Origin: an uncultured Pseudomonadota bacterium
GTDB taxonomy: Bacteria; Pseudomonadota; Gammaproteobacteria; Burkholderiales; SG8-41
Assembly (NCBI GenBank): GCA_946885605.1
Contig: CAMPGR010000047.1
Location: forward strand, 1-22,736
Length of the DNA: 22,736 nucleotides
Reading direction: 5' to 3'
Shown here: positions 14,614 to 22,736 of the stretch, piece after piece
How positions within the stretch are numbered: the stretch's first letter is position 1
Layout: the number at the start of each line of letters is the position of its first letter
The notes under the pieces: generated by a model
Told to the model about the DNA's origin: nothing
What the model saw: the letters and a program-made list of their open reading frames with translations, nothing else
The model's database searches: none
Position numbers and translations under genes: made by a program

Positions 14614-16416
14614 TTAAACGGATTTCGTAAGGAGCGGCGTGAATTCCGTAGCCGGGACCGCCTTGCTGAAGAGGTGCCCCTGGCATTCGTCGCAGCCGTG
14701 ATCGCGGAGGAAGGCCCACTGCGCCTCGGTCTCGACGCCTTCGGCGACGACGCGCAGTCCGAGGCTGTGCGCGAGCGCGATGATGGCGACCACGATGGAA
14801 CGGCTTCCGCCCGCTTCGCCGGAATCGAGATCGGCGAGGAATGACTGATCGATCTTGAGCTCGTCAATCGGGAAGCGCCTCAAGTAGCTGAGGGATGAGT
14901 AGCCGGTGCCGAAATCGTCCACCGACAGCTTGAGACCCAGATCCTTCAGATGCTGCAGGATGAGAATGTTCCCGCGCGCGTTGCCCATCAGCATGCTCTC
15001 GGTGAGCTCGAGCTGCAGGTGGCGCGGGTCTGCGCCGGTGTCGGCGAGAATCTGCTTGATCGTCGGCAGGAACTGCTTGTCCATGAACTGCCGGCCCGAG
15101 ATATTCACCGCTATCTTGGGAACGGGAAGCCTGCGCGCCTCCCACGCCTTCACCTGCCGGCACGCCTCGGCAAACACCCACGCGCCGATCTCCACGATGA
15201 GCCCCGTCTCTTCGGCGAGCGGAACGAATTCGCCCGGGCTCACGTCGCCGCGAGCATGGTGTCGCCAGCGAAGCAATGTTTCCGCCCCGATCAGCTTGCG
15301 GGTGCGCGTCTCGATCTTGGGCTGATAGTAGAGCTTGAGTTCCCCGCGATCCATCGCATGACGCAGCTCCCCGTGCAGGTTGAGATAGAGCAAGGAACGG
15401 TTCTTGAGCTCGGCCGAGTAGAACGAATAGGTATTGCCGCCCTGTTGCTTGGCGAACTGCAATGCCGTGGCGGCGTTCCTGACGATCAGTTCGCGCTCCG
15501 TGCCGTCTGCGGGAAACACCGAGATGCCGGTGCTCGCCGTCATGAAGAGCTCGTGCCCGCCGATGTTGAAGGGCAGCGCTATGGCATCGAGCAGCCGCTG
15601 TGCGACCACGATCGTGCTTTCCGCCTTGTCGATCTCGACGAGCAGCACGCCGAACTCGTCCCCGCCCAGTCGCGACAGGCTCAGGGCCGCCTCGCTGTCG
15701 CCAATGCGCGCGAGCGCGTCGGTGTTGCGCGTGCACTGCTCCAGTCGCCGCGCTGCGGATCTGAGGAGCTCGTCTCCGAGCGCGGGTCCGAGCGCCTCGT
15801 TCACCTTCTTGAAACGGTCGAGGTTGAGATGGAGCAGGGCCCCTGTCCGCCCGTGGCGTGACGCCTGCCGCAGCGTGTGCTCCAGCCGATCGATGAACGT
15901 CTCGCGGTTGTAGAGCCCCGTGAGCCGGTCGTAATTGGTGAGGCGGTCGAGGTAGGCCTTGGCGGCGAGGGTATTGCGAAGGCGCAGCACGAGCTCGCTC
16001 GAGTCCACCGGCTTCGCGAGAAAATCGGTCGCGCCAAGCTCGAGCGCCTTCAACTTAGTTTCCGCGTCGGTGGAGGAAGTGAGCATGATGATCGGGATGA
16101 GCGCGAGGTCGGGTTGCGCCCGCAAGGCCTGCATGATGTCGAAGCCGCTCACTTGCGGCATCATGAGATCGAGCATGACGACGTCCGGCCGCTCGCGCGC
16201 GATGAGCGTCAGTGCCTCGGCGGGCTCGCTCGTCAGCACGAAATTGCGGTATCCGGCCTCCTCGAGAAAGCCCTGCAGGACATCGAGCGTGATGGGCTCG
16301 TCGTCGATCATCATGACTTTGGCCGTGCGCAGGAAGGCGGAATCGTCCTGCGCGACCGGGTCCCGCCCGTTTCGTATCAGCGCGCCGGCGTTGTTCTCGT
16401 TCATGTTTGTCGTCAT
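14614..16416 (-). CDS. Response regulator with GGDEF and EAL domains (c-di-GMP turnover)
   Basis: The 600-residue protein has a receiver (about 32-155; Asp38-Asp39, phospho-acceptor Asp83, Thr113, Lys135), a GGDEF domain (about 160-335) and an EAL domain (about 345-600). The GGDEF motif is intact (251-255). A 13-residue-longer segment separates it from the RxxD pair (R230-N-T-D233), so feedback inhibition through that site may differ. The EAL domain keeps its main motifs: AETLLRW with Glu379, NIS at 438-440, ELTES at 470-474, DDFGTGYSS at 500-508, KIDQSF at 521-526 and AEGVET at 558-563. Phosphodiesterase activity is therefore expected, and dual activity is possible. The ATG at 16416 overlaps the kinase stop by four bases (ATGA); a second ATG four codons in is an alternative. 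The gene pair is a strong sensor-regulator candidate. Confidence 0.95.
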   Translation of the reverse strand: MTTNMNENNAGALIRNGRDPVAQDDSAFLRTAKVMMIDDEPITLDVLQGFLEEAGYRNFVLTSEPAEALTLIARERPDVVMLDLMMPQVSGFDIMQALRAQPDLALIPIIMLTSSTDAETKLKALELGATDFLAKPVDSSELVLRLRNTLAAKAYLDRLTNYDRLTGLYNRETFIDRLEHTLRQASRHGRTGALLHLNLDRFKKVNEALGPALGDELLRSAARRLEQCTRNTDALARIGDSEAALSLSRLGGDEFGVLLVEIDKAESTIVVAQRLLDAIALPFNIGGHELFMTASTGISVFPADGTERELIVRNAATALQFAKQQGGNTYSFYSAELKNRSLLYLNLHGELRHAMDRGELKLYYQPKIETRTRKLIGAETLLRWRHHARGDVSPGEFVPLAEETGLIVEIGAWVFAEACRQVKAWEARRLPVPKIAVNISGRQFMDKQFLPTIKQILADTGADPRHLQLELTESMLMGNARGNILILQHLKDLGLKLSVDDFGTGYSSLSYLRRFPIDELKIDQSFLADLDSGEAGGSRSIVVAIIALAHSLGLRVVAEGVETEAQWAFLRDHGCDECQGHLFSKAVPATEFTPLLTKSV

Positions 16417-18962
16417 GTGGGCCCGCTCGGTGAGTGCTGCATGCCGCTCGCCGCATCCGGCACGACGATTCTCGCGTGCAGGCGGCGCAGACGCGCAAGC
16501 ACCGCGTCGATGCCCTCCGCCGAGCCCGCTTTGGCGAGCTGCTCGAGCTCGATGGCCGACTCCGTGAAGACATCGTAACCGACGGTGCCGCCGGCTCCCT
16601 TGAGCCAGTGCGCAAGCGACGCGAGTTGAGCGAAATCTCGCACGCGCCACGCCGCTTCCATGGCGTCGAGCTGTTCGTCGAGCCGCGCGGTGAATTTGCG
16701 GATGGCCGGAACCAGCCGGGGCTTGTCGGCCAACCGCGATACGAGCGGGGGCTCCGAGGCGCTTTCCGGCGATGCGATAGGTGCCGCCATCGAGATGGGA
16801 TTTTCGGTTGCCGCGTGTTCCTCGATGCGCTCGCCGCTCAGTGTCTCGGCAAGCGTTGCAAGCAGCAGGTCGATATCGATCGGTTTGGTCAGGTAGCCGG
16901 TGAAACCGGCCGCGAACACCTCCTGGTCGAATCCCTTCATCGCATTGGCGGTCAGGGCAAAGAGCGGTACCGTCAATCCACGCTCACGCATGCGCCGCGC
17001 CGCCGTATGCCCGTCCATCACCGGCATCTGGATGTCCATGAGAATGACGTCGTACTGATCCTGCAAAGCCTTGCGCAAACCGATCTCGCCGTTCTCGGCC
17101 TGATCGACCTCCAGTCCGCATTCGCTCAACACGAGCCGGACGAGCTCCCGGTTTTCCGGGCCGTCGTCCACGACGAGCACGCGCGACCGCGGGAATCGCC
17201 ACGACACGCTCTCCTGTAGCGGCGCGCCCTCGTCGACGGCCGAGACCTCGTGAGGTTGCAGCCACGGCACGCCGTCCAGCGCGCCGCACTCGACCGTGAC
17301 TGAGAACGTGCTGCCCTTGCCCGGCACGCTGCTTGCCACAATGTCGCCGCCCAGCGCCCGCGCGAAACGGCGGCTGATCGAAAGGCCGAGGCCGGTCCCG
17401 CCGAAACGGCGCGTGACGCTCGTGTCCGCCTGCACGAAGGGATCGAAAATCGTTTCAAGCTTGTCCGCGGGAATGCCTATGCCGCTATCGGTGACGTCGA
17501 TCGCGTAGAGCACGCGGCCCCCCTGGTGTACCGTGCGCATGACCACATCCAGGGTTCCGCGCTCGGTGAACTTGATCGCATTACCCGCGAGGTTGGTGAC
17601 GATTTGCCGCAGCCGTCCCGGGTCCGAGAGGATGGAGGCGGGAACGGGCGCTTCCGCCCGGGCGCCAAGCGCAATGCCTTTTTCGCTTGCGCGCGCGGCG
17701 AGCACGGTCAGCACCTCATTGACGATGCGGTGCGGTGCGCACGGGATGCGCTCCATCTCCATCTGCCCCGCCTCGACCTTCGAGAGATCGAGGATGTCGT
17801 TGATGAGGTCGAGCAGATGTTTGCTGCTGGCGTGTATCGTGTCGAGGAACTTCTCGGCGTCCCTCCGATCGCGGTTGTAGCCGCGACGCAGGAGCTCCGT
17901 GAATCCGAGGATCGCGTTCATCGGCGTGCGGATCTCGTGGCTCATGTTGGCGAGAAACTCGCTCTTCGCCCGGTTGGCCGCTTCCGCCGCTTCCTTGGCC
18001 CTGTGCAGCTCGGCCTTGTTCTGTTCGAGTTGCGTGACGTCGTTCAGGCTGATGAACACACCGTTCGCCCTGCCGGCGCCGCCCAGCACCGGCGAGCAAT
18101 TGACGATGACATTGCGCTGCGCGTCTCTTGCGTTCCTCAACTTGAGCAGCCGGTCCTGCTGCACGGCTCCGTCGCGCAGCGTGACGAGCCAGGGCAACTG
18201 GTCCTTGGAGAGCGGCTGATCGTCCGCCTCCCGCCAGTCGAGGCTCGCCGCGTTATGGCCGATGAGGTCCTCCGGAGTCTTGCCGAGAAACCCGGCGAAA
18301 GCGTGGTTCGCGAGGACTATGTTCTGCTTGCGGTCGATCACGAGGAGACCCTCCGCCAGCGTGTCGAGCGCGGCGCGCACGCGGCCGGGCACCGCCTGCG
18401 AGGGGTCGAGGTGGCGCAGCACCTTGCCGAGATAGAAGTAGAAGGTGATGAAGCAGGCGAGCAGCATGAACGCGACCAGCGGAAACCACGGGTTGCGTAT
18501 GACGACGGACAGCCCCTGCGCGAAGAGCGGCTGGCAGCGCAGCTCGAGCTGGCCCCATTTGCTGCTGCCGGCGTAAATCGGCACCTGCAGCTGGGTGTCG
18601 GTCGATGCGTCGTCGGCTGCGCGCACCCAGTAGCGGTCGTGCTCGCCTACTGTGACAACCAGCGTCCCATCGGCGCGCCGCATGGCTGCGGACAGCACGT
18701 CGGGATTGCGCTTGACGACGAGACGCAGCGTCGATTCCAGTTGACGAAGATCGCCGCTTGCCGCAAGGGTGGTGGCCGTCGCCGCAAGCGACTCCGCCAG
18801 GGTGGCGCGCCCTTCACGTATCGCGCCGATGCGGTCGGGCACCAGCCCGAGGAAAATCGCGGCGAGCACAAGGCTCACGACGAGAAACGAGAGCCCGAGC
18901 GCGATGTAGGTCTTGGTGTTCAGCCCGCGGATCAAGGCCCGCATTGCTTTCGTATCAGCCAT
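16413..18962 (-). CDS. Hybrid sensor histidine kinase with periplasmic sensor, PAS, REC and HPt domains
   Basis: The 849-residue protein has a membrane segment at about 18-40, a periplasmic part of about 117 residues, and a second membrane segment at about 159-179. A PAS domain (about 195-312) and a short coiled coil follow. HisKA comes next with H342 in SHEIRTPMN, then the HATPase with N-box Asn461, DSGIG at 492-496 and GGTGLGLSI at 521-529. A receiver (about 594-708; Asp599-Asp600, acceptor Asp643, Thr671, Lys693) and a C-terminal HPt (about 750-835) with His785 in AHWLKGAGG complete it. All phosphorelay residues are present. The expected path is His342 to Asp643 to His785 and then to a separate receiver. 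It overlaps the giant surface-protein gene by 8 bases upstream and the REC-GGDEF-EAL gene by 4 downstream. The periplasmic domain is not one I recognise. Confidence 0.95.
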   Translation of the reverse strand: MADTKAMRALIRGLNTKTYIALGLSFLVVSLVLAAIFLGLVPDRIGAIREGRATLAESLAATATTLAASGDLRQLESTLRLVVKRNPDVLSAAMRRADGTLVVTVGEHDRYWVRAADDASTDTQLQVPIYAGSSKWGQLELRCQPLFAQGLSVVIRNPWFPLVAFMLLACFITFYFYLGKVLRHLDPSQAVPGRVRAALDTLAEGLLVIDRKQNIVLANHAFAGFLGKTPEDLIGHNAASLDWREADDQPLSKDQLPWLVTLRDGAVQQDRLLKLRNARDAQRNVIVNCSPVLGGAGRANGVFISLNDVTQLEQNKAELHRAKEAAEAANRAKSEFLANMSHEIRTPMNAILGFTELLRRGYNRDRRDAEKFLDTIHASSKHLLDLINDILDLSKVEAGQMEMERIPCAPHRIVNEVLTVLAARASEKGIALGARAEAPVPASILSDPGRLRQIVTNLAGNAIKFTERGTLDVVMRTVHQGGRVLYAIDVTDSGIGIPADKLETIFDPFVQADTSVTRRFGGTGLGLSISRRFARALGGDIVASSVPGKGSTFSVTVECGALDGVPWLQPHEVSAVDEGAPLQESVSWRFPRSRVLVVDDGPENRELVRLVLSECGLEVDQAENGEIGLRKALQDQYDVILMDIQMPVMDGHTAARRMRERGLTVPLFALTANAMKGFDQEVFAAGFTGYLTKPIDIDLLLATLAETLSGERIEEHAATENPISMAAPIASPESASEPPLVSRLADKPRLVPAIRKFTARLDEQLDAMEAAWRVRDFAQLASLAHWLKGAGGTVGYDVFTESAIELEQLAKAGSAEGIDAVLARLRRLHARIVVPDAASGMQHSPSGPT

Positions 18963-21900
18963 GCATATCCTCCTCGCGCGAGCGTGCGCTTACCAGGGAC
19001 TCGAGTGATTCGCCGTCTTCCTCTTCATCGCCCTGCAAGCGGCCGAGCACGGGCAGCGGATCGATGTAACGCCAGGCCGGCAAAGACGACAGCAAGCTCG
19101 TGATGAGCAGCCCGCCGCGTAACAACCAGATCACGTAGCCGACGGATAAGCCCGTCCCGACCGCGACGGCGGAGCCGATGATGCGGTGCTCGAATTCGAC
19201 TTCGGACTGCATGGTTTCGCGCAGCCGGTCCAGCTCCTGCAGGAAGCTCGCGTTCTGGGTCGCCGCCGGTAACGCGCGTACTTCGGCTATGGGGGACTGC
19301 AGCGAGGCCGGGACGGGGAGGGATATCCCGAATCGCGCCGGCTCGAACGTCGCTGTGCGAAGCAGGAAACCTGTATGGCGCGCGCTGGCGCTGCGGGACA
19401 AAACGTTTTCGACACCGCGCACTTCGGCCGCCGCTGATGGCACACCCGATTGAGAGGCTGCCGGCTGGAGAGCCGAACTCTCGGTTATTGCATTGTCAAG
19501 GTTGCCCAGCGAAGCGCCCGCCTGTGGGCTGCCATTCGGTTGCTGCGAGGGCGCTTTGCCGCCAGCCGAAGCGGGGGATGTTGCGAGCGGCGAATTCACC
19601 GGGGCCGCCGGCGTGTCGTTTACGGGCGGAGGCGATGGCTGTGTCGTTGTAACGGGGTCCGGGGCCGGCGTGCCGGACTCCGCGGCGATGTTCGGAATGA
19701 CGTTGATCGTGAATGTATAGCTCGATCCGCTGTACGCCGTGCCGTCGCTCACCCGGAAAGTGAAAGCGTCCGATACGGTATCCGCGGGCGCCGTGGACAA
19801 TGCGAATGAAAGCTTTCCGGCGGCAAGATCCGCCGCGGAGATATCCTGCCCGGGCGCGACCGGAATCTCATCGAGCAGCAGCACGCCGGTCGACGGCACT
19901 GCGGTGATGCGCACGGTCGCGAGATTCTCGCCCTCGGCATCCGCGTATCCGAAATCGGCCTGCTGCAGGACATGGGAAGTCGTCCCCGACAGGGAAACCG
20001 CGTTGCTCGATGCGTGCGGCGCATCGTTTACGCCCGTTAGGGTGACGACTATGGTCTGGCTCGCTGTGCCGTCCAGACTCGTGACGTTGAAGGATTCGCT
20101 AATCGTCGCGCCGGCGGCGAGTTGCTGAATTGAGGCTTGCGCGTTAGCCGCGGTGTAGGTCCAGCTCCCCGCGGCGTCGACCGCAAACGTTCCATATGTC
20201 CCCGCAATGCCGGGTTGTGCAACGAACGCGGACTCGCCTGCATCGCCGTCGCTGATAGCGAGTGAGCCGGCGGTCGAGAGATTCGGGCTGGAGGCGTCCT
20301 CGCTTACGCTTCCGGAAGCGCTGCCGGAGATGACCGGTGTATCGTTGGCCCCGTCGATCGTGATGACCACGTCGCGATTGGCCGAACCATCGGCACTGAC
20401 GACGTTGAACGTCTCGCTGAGCGACGTGCCCGCGGCGAGCTGCTGGATCGCAGCCTGGGCGTTCGCTGCGGTGTAAGTCCAGTTGCCGGCGCTGTCCACG
20501 CTAAATGCGCCGTAAATGCCGGCCGTCCCCGCTTGCGCGATGAAGCTCGACTCGCCTGCGTCGGCGTCGGAGATTGCCAGGGCTCCCGCAACGGACAGAT
20601 TCGGGGCGGCACTGTCTTCCGCAGCGCTGCCCGACGCGCTGCCGCCGATCACGGCGACGTCATTGACGCCGCTGATCGTGATCGTCAGCGTCCCCGTATC
20701 CGTGGCGCCGCCGCTGTCGCCAACCTGGTAGGTAAAGGAGTCGGTCAGCGTGTCGCCCGGGCGCAGTGACTGGACGGCGCCGAGCGCGTTATTGAGGACG
20801 TAGGCATAGCTGCCGTCGGATTGCAGGGTCAGTGCGCCGTAGGCGCCGTTCAAGGCTGTGCCGACGTTGCCGGGCGCGCCGTTGACCTGTGTAACGGTCA
20901 GTGTCGCGCCCTCGATGTCGGTGTCGTTGGTCAGCACGTTGCCGCTGACACCCGCCGCGTCCTCCGTTAGCGTATTGGCATCGGGGCTGGCGAGCGGCGC
21001 GTCGTTCACTGCGCTGACCGTAATGGTGAAATTCTGGCTCGCCGATGTGTCGCTTCCACCATTCGCGGTGCCGCCATTGTCTGTAACGGACACGGTGAGG
21101 TTCGCGATGCCGCTCGCATTCGGCGCGAGGGTGTAGGTCAATCGACCAGTGGTGTCGATCGCCGGCTGCACGAGGAATAGCGCGTTGTTGTCGTTGGTGA
21201 CGGTATAGGCGAAGGTCTGGCCGGACTCGTCGGTGCCGCCCCCCGCTGTTGCAGTGGCGAACCCCGGTACGATTTGCGGAGCGCTGTCCTCGTCGACCGT
21301 CTGATTGCCGGCGAGCGCAAGCGTCGGTGCATCGTTCACCGCTGTAACATCGATTGTGGCGGTGACGAGACTTCCGCCGAGCCCCGCGTCCGTGCCGCCC
21401 ACCGAGGCCCGCACTCGGAAGCTCCCATCCGCGATGGAATCAGGGCTGGGCGTGAACTTGAGTCCCGCCGCGCCGTCGGCCACCGTGATGAACGAGCCTT
21501 CGGCAATGGCGGTGGTGCCGTCGTCGAGATAGAGCGTTCCGCCGGTGATGCCTGTGATCTTGAAGTGGGTGACCTCCGCCCCATCCACGGGGTTGGGCGT
21601 GATCACGAGTCCAGTTGTGGTCTGCGTGTCCTCGAGCGTGGCAGCGTTCGTCGCGCTCGGCGTGTCGGCGACGGGAACTACGGTTATGTTGATGGTATCC
21701 GTGTCGGACTGCGCGCCACCGGACCCGGTGTTGCCCTGATCATCGGTAAGTATTCTCAAGGCCGCGGGACCGCTGTAATTCCCAGTGGGCGTGTAAGCGA
21801 GACCGTTCAACGCCGCATTGATATTGGCGAGCGTGCCGGTGAACGTCATGCTCGCATCCGCAGTGCCGTCGCCGTCAGTGAACGTCAGCCCCGTCACACT

Positions 21901-22736
21901 GCCCAGCGTGAGCGTGCCGTTCGTGGCGTTGATCGTGACCTCGATCGCATTCGAGCCCGCGTCGGGGTCCGCGACTGAAATGCGATTCCCGTTGGTGGTC
22001 GAAAACACGAGCATGGTGTCTTCGTTCGTGCTCTGCGCCCCCGGCACCGTATTGACCGGCGCATCGTTCACGTTGTTGACGAGGATGGAGATGGTGTCGC
22101 TGTCTGTTTGCGCGCCGCCTGCACCGGTGTTCCCCTGGTCGCTGGTGTCGATCTGGAGGGAGGCGGTTCCGGTGAATCCACCAGCGGGCGCGAACTGCAG
22201 CCCGTTCAGCGCGGCTTTGATTTGGGTGAGCGTGCCGGTAAACACCATGCCGGTGTCCGCAGTGCCATCCCCGGTCGTGAAGGTGAGGCCGGCAATGCCG
22301 GACAGCGTCACCGTGCCGTTGGTTGCTGTAAGCGTGACCTGCAGCGCGTTCGACCCGGCATCGGCATCGCTGATGGCGATCGCGTTGCCGTTTGCGGACG
22401 AGAAGACCAGGACCGTATCCTGATCCGTCCCCTGCACGCCGGGCACGGTATTGGCCGGTGCATCGTTCAACGCGGTAACGTCGATGCTCACCGAGTCGCT
22501 GTCGTTCCTGGCGCCCCCTGAGCCGGTGTTGCCCTGATCGTTGGTGGTGAGCGTCAAGAGCGCCGCGCCGTTGAAATCCGAGGTGGGGGTATAGGCAAGA
22601 CCGTTGAGCGCGGCGTTTACATCGGCGAGCGTCCCGGTGAAGACCATGCTCGAATCGGAGTTGCCGTCGCCGGTGGAGAAAGTGAGCCCGCCGGTGCCGG
22701 CGAGGGTGAGCGTGCCGTTGGTGACGCTCAGGGTGA
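18955..22736 (-). CDS. Giant tandem-repeat (cadherin/VCBS-like) surface protein, C-terminal part, membrane-anchored
   Basis: The frame is open to the right edge, so the N-terminus lies outside; 1259 residues are visible. Nine Ig/cadherin-like domains follow one another, most starting with an NDAP-like motif: three 133-residue units (22736-21670, the first partial), domains at 21669-21337, 21336-21007 and 21006-20665, two 106-residue VCBS units (20664-20029) and a last one from 20028. Asp-rich loops such as DGDGTAD and DADAG suggest calcium binding. After a Pro/Ser-rich linker (about 19690-19500) and a short helix ([11 protein letters not shown]) come one long and one shorter hydrophobic segment (about 19185-19070), [13 protein letters not shown], and an acidic tail. 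The protein therefore ends in a membrane anchor rather than a type I secretion signal. It is probably an adhesin or large surface fibre. Its stop overlaps the sensor-kinase start by eight bases. Confidence 0.9.
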   Translation of the reverse strand, partial: TLSVTNGTLTLAGTGGLTFSTGDGNSDSSMVFTGTLADVNAALNGLAYTPTSDFNGAALLTLTTNDQGNTGSGGARNDSDSVSIDVTALNDAPANTVPGVQGTDQDTVLVFSSANGNAIAISDADAGSNALQVTLTATNGTVTLSGIAGLTFTTGDGTADTGMVFTGTLTQIKAALNGLQFAPAGGFTGTASLQIDTSDQGNTGAGGAQTDSDTISILVNNVNDAPVNTVPGAQSTNEDTMLVFSTTNGNRISVADPDAGSNAIEVTINATNGTLTLGSVTGLTFTDGDGTADASMTFTGTLANINAALNGLAYTPTGNYSGPAALRILTDDQGNTGSGGAQSDTDTINITVVPVADTPSATNAATLEDTQTTTGLVITPNPVDGAEVTHFKITGITGGTLYLDDGTTAIAEGSFITVADGAAGLKFTPSPDSIADGSFRVRASVGGTDAGLGGSLVTATIDVTAVNDAPTLALAGNQTVDEDSAPQIVPGFATATAGGGTDESGQTFAYTVTNDNNALFLVQPAIDTTGRLTYTLAPNASGIANLTVSVTDNGGTANGGSDTSASQNFTITVSAVNDAPLASPDANTLTEDAAGVSGNVLTNDTDIEGATLTVTQVNGAPGNVGTALNGAYGALTLQSDGSYAYVLNNALGAVQSLRPGDTLTDSFTYQVGDSGGATDTGTLTITISGVNDVAVIGGSASGSAAEDSAAPNLSVAGALAISDADAGESSFIAQAGTAGIYGAFSVDSAGNWTYTAANAQAAIQQLAAGTSLSETFNVVSADGSANRDVVITIDGANDTPVISGSASGSVSEDASSPNLSTAGSLAISDGDAGESAFVAQPGIAGTYGTFAVDAAGSWTYTAANAQASIQQLAAGATISESFNVTSLDGTASQTIVVTLTGVNDAPHASSNAVSLSGTTSHVLQQADFGYADAEGENLATVRITAVPSTGVLLLDEIPVAPGQDISAADLAAGKLSFALSTAPADTVSDAFTFRVSDGTAYSGSSYTFTINVIPNIAAESGTPAPDPVTTTQPSPPPVNDTPAAPVNSPLATSPASAGGKAPSQQPNGSPQAGASLGNLDNAITESSALQPAASQSGVPSAAAEVRGVENVLSRSASARHTGFLLRTATFEPARFGISLPVPASLQSPIAEVRALPAATQNASFLQELDRLRETMQSEVEFEHRIIGSAVAVGTGLSVGYVIWLLRGGLLITSLLSSLPAWRYIDPLPVLGRLQGDEEEDGESLESLVSARSREEDMHG
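20029..20664 (-). repeat. Two tandem VCBS-type 106-residue (318-bp) repeats
   Basis: Units 20347-20664 and 20029-20346 have equal length. They share SGSASGS, EDxxxPNLS, AISDx[22 protein letters not shown] and SExFNV motifs, which are typical of VCBS repeats in large bacterial adhesins. Confidence 0.9.
21670..22736 (-). repeat. Tandem 133-residue (399-bp) repeat units
   Basis: Units at 22468-22736 (cut by the edge), 22069-22467 and 21670-22068 have exactly the same spacing; the NDAP codons lie 399 bases apart. They share NTVPG, GSNA, NGT-T-, GLTF, GDGTAD, FTGTL, AALNGL and DQGNTGxGGA motifs. More copies are likely beyond the edge. Confidence 0.9.

Noticed and set aside
16417..16650. Longer N-terminus for the REC-GGDEF-EAL protein
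   Set aside because: It overlaps the HPt domain of the kinase in another frame and has shadow-like composition; the ATGA overlap is the natural start.
18955..19700. Type I secretion signal or RTX nonapeptides at the end of the giant protein
   Set aside because: No GGxGxDxUx repeats are seen and the C-terminus is a membrane anchor followed by an acidic tail.
20029..22736. Regular repeats as a possible CRISPR array
   Set aside because: The period is 318-399 bases, continuous in one reading frame and coding for Ig-like domains; there are no short repeats with spacers.

Overview
This is a high-GC window that most resembles a betaproteobacterium of the Burkholderiales type. The grounds are an orphan Bug-type (TctC) solute-binding protein, a family greatly expanded in that group, together with the codon use, an AA_synth (DUF1185) protein and the mix of c-di-GMP enzymes. 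The assignment is by family resemblance only; there is no rRNA or tRNA in the window to confirm it. No insertion sequence, CRISPR array or phage gene was seen.

Left part (1-7758). Two small leftward genes open the window: a possible isoprenylcysteine methyltransferase-like membrane protein, cut by the edge, and a conserved 93-residue protein. A Bug solute-binding protein follows rightward behind a good sigma-70 promoter. It converges on an AA_synth protein, which is divergent from a ferritin-like diiron protein with its own TTGACA promoter. Next come an amidohydrolase-2 family protein that has lost most of its metal ligands, an MFS transporter, and a two-gene base-repair pair: an AAG-type 3-methyladenine DNA glycosylase overlapping by 4 bases an archaeal-type ATP-dependent DNA ligase.

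Middle (7756-10370). A perfect 12-bp-stem hairpin that includes the ligase stop codon separates the ligase from a convergent pair: a membrane-anchored HtrA/DegS-like protease and an SDR oxidoreductase. A small secreted coiled-coil protein of unknown function follows on the plus strand.

Right part (10394-22736, all leftward). The genes, in transcription order, are: the C-terminal 1259 residues of a giant tandem-repeat (cadherin/VCBS-like) surface protein ending in a membrane anchor; a hybrid sensor kinase with periplasmic sensor, PAS, HisKA, HATPase, REC and HPt modules; a REC-GGDEF-EAL protein; a TldD/PmbA-type protease pair; and a REC-PAS-GGDEF diguanylate cyclase. The first three genes overlap by 8 and 4 bases and the protease pair by 4 bases. 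The two REC domains are about 72% identical by hand count.

The reading I find most interesting is that the giant surface protein, the phosphorelay and two opposing c-di-GMP enzymes form one system, with the HPt domain feeding two sister receivers. That link is inferred from gene overlap and domain content; no function has been tested.
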